Shown: piece after piece, positions 20,277 through 24,335 of the stretch | Layout: each line of letters begins with the position of its first letter | How positions within the stretch are numbered: the first letter of the stretch is position 1 | Virus record (IMG/VR): IMGVR_UViG_3300028027_000234 | Location: 1-24,335 of that record | DNA length: 24,335 nucleotides | From: a virus | Strand: one strand, 5' to 3' | The notes under the pieces: generated by a model | Told to the model about the DNA's origin: nothing | The model's database searches: none | What the model saw: the letters and a program-made list of their open reading frames with translations, nothing else | Translations under genes and position numbers: made by a program

Positions 20277-21440
20277 ATGGGAGATTTAAAACCAATCGGT
20301 AGTGAGAAATTAAAAGGCGAGGATAAATTAAAAAGAATCCTTGAACTCACATACTTTAATGAGAATAAAAATACACCGAGTAACCCTCGTGCTGAGATTA
20401 TTAAAGAATCTACAATAGGGGGTATTTACGGAATTGTCAAAGAAAAAGACAGTTACTATGTTAAAAGAGGTTTGAACGAAAGTTCTCTTGATTACATTGG
20501 TGGAATGTTTATGAAAAATAAGAATAGATTTTCATCATATTCAGAAGCACTTAAGAGACTTGAACTATTAAAAGGACAAGAAGAACTACAAGAAGCAACA
20601 AAATATGTTCTAAAACAAAACAAACCTGTAGATATGCCAGCACCATCTGTTGAAGCCCCAATGGCTCCACCATCTGAAGTTGCTGCGGAAGCTCCATTAG
20701 CTTTACCACCTGCTGAAGGTGATATGCCAATGTCTGATGCGGGTGTGGAAGATTTACCACCAAGTGGTGATGAGTTACCTACATCACCTGAAGGTGAAGG
20801 TGAAGACGATTCTAACCCATTGAAGTTGATTCAAAAATTAACGGGTAAACTTGGTCAAAGATTAAGAGACGCTCAAGAAGACATGGAAAGTGATGACATT
20901 AAATATGTTATCAATTCAGTCGTATCGGCGTTAAATTTGGATAAGTTGGATTCGGAAGATAAAGAAGAAATTCTTACTCAATTCGAAGATGAAGATTCAT
21001 ATGATGGTGAAGAATCACCTGAAATGGGAGACGAAGTACCTGCAACACCTGAAGCTGAAGATAGTGAATTAGGTGAAGAAAATGATTTAGCGATGGATGC
21101 GTTAGAAAACTTAATCAACACATCATTTGGTGATGATGAGGAAGAAGTTGATGAACCATTTGTTGTATCTAAACCACAAGATACGGATGATTACAAAATG
21201 AAAATCAATCCAGGTGGAGAAGAAGATGAGTATTTTAGAAGTACCGCTAGAGATTTTAATTCTGACTTTGATTTAGATGATGAGGATGATGAAGATTATT
21301 TCAGTTTTGACATCAAAGAAGAAGACCCAATTGGGGACGAAGAAGGAACGACGGATAATACAGTTGAATTAGATATTAACGAATTAACGGATGTTATTAA
21401 CCAAAGTGTTAAAGAAGCGTTAGGAAAATACTTAAAATAA
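20277..21440 (+). CDS. Acidic structural-type protein, possibly scaffold
   Basis: A 387-residue very acidic protein. Residues 1-110 are mixed (KLKRILELTYFNEN; YVKRGLNESSLDYIGGMF). Residues 118-178 are a Pro/Ala/Glu linker (VDMPAPSVEAPMAPPSE). Residues 180-225 are a helical region (LKLIQKLTGKLGQRL) with predicted alpha packing, followed by long Asp/Glu-rich stretches and a C-terminal helix ELTDVINQSVKEALGKYLK. Its charge, flexible linkers and position upstream of terL suit a capsid scaffold or internal head protein, but there is no family match. First gene of a coupled block of four. Confidence 0.6.
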   Translation: MGDLKPIGSEKLKGEDKLKRILELTYFNENKNTPSNPRAEIIKESTIGGIYGIVKEKDSYYVKRGLNESSLDYIGGMFMKNKNRFSSYSEALKRLELLKGQEELQEATKYVLKQNKPVDMPAPSVEAPMAPPSEVAAEAPLALPPAEGDMPMSDAGVEDLPPSGDELPTSPEGEGEDDSNPLKLIQKLTGKLGQRLRDAQEDMESDDIKYVINSVVSALNLDKLDSEDKEEILTQFEDEDSYDGEESPEMGDEVPATPEAEDSELGEENDLAMDALENLINTSFGDDEEEVDEPFVVSKPQDTDDYKMKINPGGEEDEYFRSTARDFNSDFDLDDEDDEDYFSFDIKEEDPIGDEEGTTDNTVELDINELTDVINQSVKEALGKYLK

Positions 21441-21441
21441 A

Positions 21442-21834
21442 ATGTTTTTATTATACATCAATGAACTTGGAAGGGACTATAAAGGTCAACGACAATATGA
21501 ATTTATTTTCGGAAATGACATTGAGGTATTAGAAGACGAATGGTTTATAATTCCATCATCGGGTAGAGCAGTTCCACCTCAGATTGAGTTTATTGATTTA
21601 GTTGGGTTATTAAAAAACTCAGATTTAGAACTTGAACTTGTACAAAACTCTGATTATTTTGGGATGATTGACGCGGTTGATGGAATTGTTGCATTAGGAT
21701 GGGAAGATTTTGATAAGGAATCAGAAGAAAGACCAATTAGAGTTTCTTTTCATTTTGGTGAAGAATATGAGACGGTTGTTGAGAAATTAGAATCTAAAGG
21801 TTTAGAATTAATAAACGAAGAAATTAAAGAATAA
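21442..21834 (+). CDS. Hypothetical acidic protein, 130 aa
   Basis: A 130-residue acidic, compact protein that I do not recognise. Alternating strands (FLLYINELG; YEFIFGN; EWFIIPSSG) are followed by helices and a strand IRVSFHFGEE and a final helix TVVEKLESKGLELI, an alpha/beta pattern. It starts one base after the previous stop and sits in the structural block, so it may be a head or neck accessory protein. No signal peptide or Cys. Confidence 0.68.
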   Translation: MFLLYINELGRDYKGQRQYEFIFGNDIEVLEDEWFIIPSSGRAVPPQIEFIDLVGLLKNSDLELELVQNSDYFGMIDAVDGIVALGWEDFDKESEERPIRVSFHFGEEYETVVEKLESKGLELINEEIKE

Positions 21835-21839
21835 TTTTG

Positions 21840-22505
21840 ATGAAAAGAAATGAAATAGTACAAAAATTAATGAAGGAGGGGTTTTCTCCAAAAACATTAG
21901 TTAATATGACCGACAATCAATTAAACATGTTATCAGTAAGAATACTTTCTGAAGAGACTGTTATGATTTCAACAAAAAGTCCAACTTATGTAGCCGACAT
22001 GGCGGCAGCAAAAAAAGGATTAAAAACGATTGAAACTTATGAAGGTGAAGTTAAGGAAGACCTAAAAGGGAACCAAAAAAAGTTAGATAAAAACCACAAC
22101 GGTAAAATCGACAGTCAAGATTTTAAAATATTAAAAGGTAAAAAGAAAGAAGTTAAAGAAGGTCGTTGTGGAAAGTGTAATTGTGAGGAATGTGAGTGCG
22201 AAAAGAAAGAAGTTAACGAATGGGTTGATTCTTTGGTAGAAAATCAGTATTATTCATTTACAAGTAAAAATGAAATTATGGAAATGATTAGTACAAAATT
22301 AAATGAACAACCAGCAATTGCTGAACCCGATATCGATGTTGAACCAGATATTAGAGAACCAAAAGTAAATCCTGACCAAGACCCTTTTATTGACCCATGG
22401 GAGAATCCTAATGAGGGTCCTGACCCAAGTCCTAAATTTAAAAAAGATAGTTCAGATTTACCTGACTTCATGAGATTCAAAGACATTATAAATTCATTCA
22501 ACTAA
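21840..22505 (+). CDS. Hypothetical protein with EF-hand-like loop and Cys cluster
   Basis: A 221-residue protein; a TTG one codon earlier is possible but the ATG is preferred. Residues 1-35 are helical. At about 78-90 DKNHNGKIDSQDF fits a calcium-binding EF-hand loop. Soon after, CGKCNCEECEC packs five Cys within eleven residues, suited to binding zinc or other metal. The C-terminal third is Pro/Asp-rich (EPDIDVEPDIREPKVNPDQDP). An acidic, flexible, metal-binding protein in the structural block; function not known. The stop overlaps the next start by one base. Confidence 0.62.
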   Translation: MKRNEIVQKLMKEGFSPKTLVNMTDNQLNMLSVRILSEETVMISTKSPTYVADMAAAKKGLKTIETYEGEVKEDLKGNQKKLDKNHNGKIDSQDFKILKGKKKEVKEGRCGKCNCEECECEKKEVNEWVDSLVENQYYSFTSKNEIMEMISTKLNEQPAIAEPDIDVEPDIREPKVNPDQDPFIDPWENPNEGPDPSPKFKKDSSDLPDFMRFKDIINSFN

Positions 22506-23800
22506 TGGCCAAAGATAAAGTAACGAACAAAGAGAAGAAACCACTCATATTGGGTCAAAAAGGGGAACCAAAAGAACAAATGACGTTTGATGACGACAGT
22601 AGACCTAGTCCTGACGTTCAAACTGACTTATCAAATAAGGAAACACCATTTGATAAGGTTGATTTTCCTGAGGCTCCAGAACAACACACTAACTACGAAG
22701 AATTATTGGCATCTGAAGAATATAAACACGCTTTAGATAAATTAGCTGAATACACCGGAGTTAGAAATATTGGTGTAGGAATTAATGGTCAATACGCTCA
22801 GTTATCAAACCAAGCTGCTAGAATATTACAAGAAGTGATGAGAGCCGAAACTTCACATGAAGAAGAATTGGAACAGTTGTGTGAAAGAATTATTAGAAAT
22901 TATTTTAAAATACCAGAGAATAAGATTCAATTTAATTTTAAATTAGTTAAACAAGCTATAAAATTAAATAAAAGTCAGACTAAGGAAGAGTTACAACAAA
23001 AGGAAGAAGAATTGGCGGATGACGTTAATGAATTAAATCCTGAAAGAGCAAAAAGAAGAATAATCAATGCAATGACTCAAGGTCACGCTGTCGATGGTTC
23101 ATATCTTTATGAAACAGTAACTAACGAATTAGAAGCAATTATGGGTGTTGAAGGGATTGTTGAGAAATACTCAATATTTGTTTCAACAATGATGTTGGGG
23201 TATTGGCAAATTCCAAATGATATGATGGCCGCAGCTGGCGGTGGTGAAGGTGAGGGTGGTGCAGGTAAAACAAGAATAGACACATCAACAAATCCTCCAA
23301 CAATTTACGCTGAAGCAATGATATTTCCTTTCTTAATACATGAGGCGATAAAAGGAGTGATGGAGTTTTTAGGTAAAGAAAGAAAACCTGAAAATCCTGA
23401 AAATTATGAAAAGGCTAAAGATTTGGAAGACCAAATACAACATGAAATTTGGGATATTAGGTTAGGTAGGGCAATTTGGAAAAGATTAACAAATCTCTAT
23501 CCTAATGCAATTGTTACAGATGAAGAAAAGAAGAAAATACAATACTATATCTACGTAAACATCGCCAATTTACCAGTTAAAGAGTTTTTATTATTGTTTA
23601 AAGAAATAATGGAAGGTACTGAAATGGGTAGAACCTTAATCGGGGCCATATATTATGATTTATCAAGAAAAGTCGATAATGAAACCGTCACTAAATCTGA
23701 ATCCGAGTTTAGGAGATTAATGGATGAACTGATGGAAAAAAATAAAGACGAGAATTTTACGGACTTCCTGTCACAGATGGGAATAGGGTTATCAAAATAA
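22505..23800 (+). CDS. Hypothetical structural-type protein, 431 aa
   Basis: A 431-residue soluble protein without a recognised family. Residues 1-60 are polar and Pro-rich. From 64 on it is mainly helical: YEELLASEEYKHALDKLAEYTG, then an amphipathic helix set (EELEQLCERIIRNYFKIPENK; ERAKRRIINAMTQG), a Gly-rich loop GGGEGEGGAG near 246-255, and further helices to the end. Its size, position directly before terL and coupled start make a head, portal-accessory or neck protein plausible, but no portal signature (clip or stem helix) is clear. Confidence 0.6.
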   Translation: MAKDKVTNKEKKPLILGQKGEPKEQMTFDDDSRPSPDVQTDLSNKETPFDKVDFPEAPEQHTNYEELLASEEYKHALDKLAEYTGVRNIGVGINGQYAQLSNQAARILQEVMRAETSHEEELEQLCERIIRNYFKIPENKIQFNFKLVKQAIKLNKSQTKEELQQKEEELADDVNELNPERAKRRIINAMTQGHAVDGSYLYETVTNELEAIMGVEGIVEKYSIFVSTMMLGYWQIPNDMMAAAGGGEGEGGAGKTRIDTSTNPPTIYAEAMIFPFLIHEAIKGVMEFLGKERKPENPENYEKAKDLEDQIQHEIWDIRLGRAIWKRLTNLYPNAIVTDEEKKKIQYYIYVNIANLPVKEFLLLFKEIMEGTEMGRTLIGAIYYDLSRKVDNETVTKSESEFRRLMDELMEKNKDENFTDFLSQMGIGLSK

Positions 23801-23804
23801 AATG

Positions 23805-23832
23805 AAGGTCTCAATTCGAGACCTTTAGTTTT
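23805..23832 (+). terminator. Intrinsic terminator before terL
   Basis: AAGGTCTC pairs perfectly with GAGACCTT around AATTC, followed by TAGTTTTT. It closes the structural block and merges into the next candidate promoter. Confidence 0.88.
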
Positions 23833-23843
23833 TATATTTATTA
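23833..23843 (+). promoter_or_regulatory. TATATTTATTA motif, candidate late promoter of terL
   Basis: Ten of eleven bases match the 4646 motif, and it ends exactly two bases before the terL ATG. It follows a terminator directly, so terL needs its own start here. Confidence 0.5.
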
Positions 23844-23845
23844 GT

Positions 23846-24335
23846 ATGAGTAGAATAGAACAATTACATGAATATGCTCGAATAATTAAAGATGCACCAT
23901 ATGCGTTAAAAACGTATTTGCAAACATACGATAATACTCAAAAAAAATATGTTCCATTAGAACTTTTTCCTGACCAAATTCAATTGATTAAGGATTACGA
24001 AAATTATAATGAGAATATCACAAGAAAATATCGACAAGCGGGAGTTACTACGGTAACCGCCGCGTGGATTTCCAAAAAACTACAAACAGCAAAAAATACG
24101 GAACCTGAAAGGGTATTGATTATTGCGAACAAACGTGATACCGCGATTGAGATGGCTAATAAAGTTAGAAACTTTTTAGAACAATGGCCAGAGTGGATTA
24201 ACGTTGGATTTTCACCCGATAAAAATTCAGAAAGTAGATTTAGATTAAATAACGGTTGTGAGGTTAAGGCGGTTGCAACATCACCCGATGCATTACGTGG
24301 TTTCACACCCACAATACTTGTATTTGATGAGGCGG
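23846..24335 (+). CDS. terL: Terminase large subunit, N-terminal part (runs off the window)
   Basis: The first 163 residues of a T4 gp17-type packaging ATPase. Residues about 44-60 (LELFPDQIQLIKDY) form the adenine/Q-motif region. KYRQAGVTTVTAAW (about 68-81) is the P-loop: it lacks the usual GKT lysine and has Lys at the front instead, the deviant Walker A plan known from lambda gpA. RVLIIANKRDTAIEMANKV is the next strand-helix, and ILVFDEA at the right edge is Walker B with the catalytic Glu. It should cut and pump the genome into heads together with a small subunit, which is not in the window. The C-terminal nuclease domain is beyond the end. Confidence 0.9.
   Translation, partial: MSRIEQLHEYARIIKDAPYALKTYLQTYDNTQKKYVPLELFPDQIQLIKDYENYNENITRKYRQAGVTTVTAAWISKKLQTAKNTEPERVLIIANKRDTAIEMANKVRNFLEQWPEWINVGFSPDKNSESRFRLNNGCEVKAVATSPDALRGFTPTILVFDEA

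Noticed and set aside
1-24335. CRISPR array, insertion sequence or integrase/att site
   Set aside because: No regularly spaced direct repeats, transposase or integrase frames, or terminal inverted repeats were seen.

Overview
The window reads as part of the genome of a large tailed phage (or a prophage/contig of one) infecting a Bacteroidota, probably flavobacterial, host. Phage signs are a terminase large subunit running off the right end, a 12-gene tRNA cluster invaded by GIY-YIG homing endonucleases, many very small genes and a block of acidic structural-type proteins. Host signs: all six non-lipoprotein signal peptides end just before a Gln (FG|Q, NA|Q, KA|Q and so on), the Bacteroidota 'Q-rule' pattern; one lipoprotein has a KDD stretch right after its Cys like a flavobacterial lipoprotein export signal; and four promoters fit TTTG-N20-TAnnTTT(G/A), the Bacteroidota housekeeping consensus. 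The DNA is AT-rich.

Layout. 1-4570, minus strand: tRNA genes Glu, Ser, Asp, Met, His, Cys, Arg, Trp, Lys, Phe, Ile and Ala, interleaved with a 2OG-Fe(II) oxygenase-like gene, two overlapping GIY-YIG endonucleases, a lipoprotein and small unknown genes, plus two odd structured or tRNA-like elements at 1252-1356 and 1632-1702. 4659-14317, plus strand: one tightly packed operon for proteins destined for the host cell envelope. It begins and ends with CsgG-like genes and holds two large secreted adhesins (one with a C-type lectin domain, both with dockerin-like and cohesin-like ends), two outer-membrane beta-barrel proteins, two lipoproteins and five small membrane proteins. 14379-15998: a second short unit with a lipoprotein and a third, related beta-barrel protein carrying a long Ala/Ser and Lys/Glu low-complexity stalk. 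16094-19042, minus strand: small genes, a lipoprotein and a ClpC-like AAA+ unfoldase. 19174-24335, plus strand: KTSC protein, nucleotidyltransferase, four structural-type unknowns, then TerL.

How it may work together. Minus-strand units (tRNAs, endonucleases, Clp ATPase, lipoprotein) start at host-type promoters, consistent with early expression. Plus-strand units (envelope operon, structural genes, terL) start at a different motif, about GATATTTATTA, without a -33 element; at three of five sites it lies exactly two bases before the ATG. I infer an early/late split by strand. The envelope operon is the best candidate for an undescribed system: a phage-encoded secreted surface assembly (CsgG-type pores, beta-barrels, lectin adhesins able to self-associate by dockerin-cohesin contacts, lipoproteins, holin-like membrane proteins). 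Its purpose (superinfection exclusion, aggregation, or envelope opening) is not shown by the sequence.
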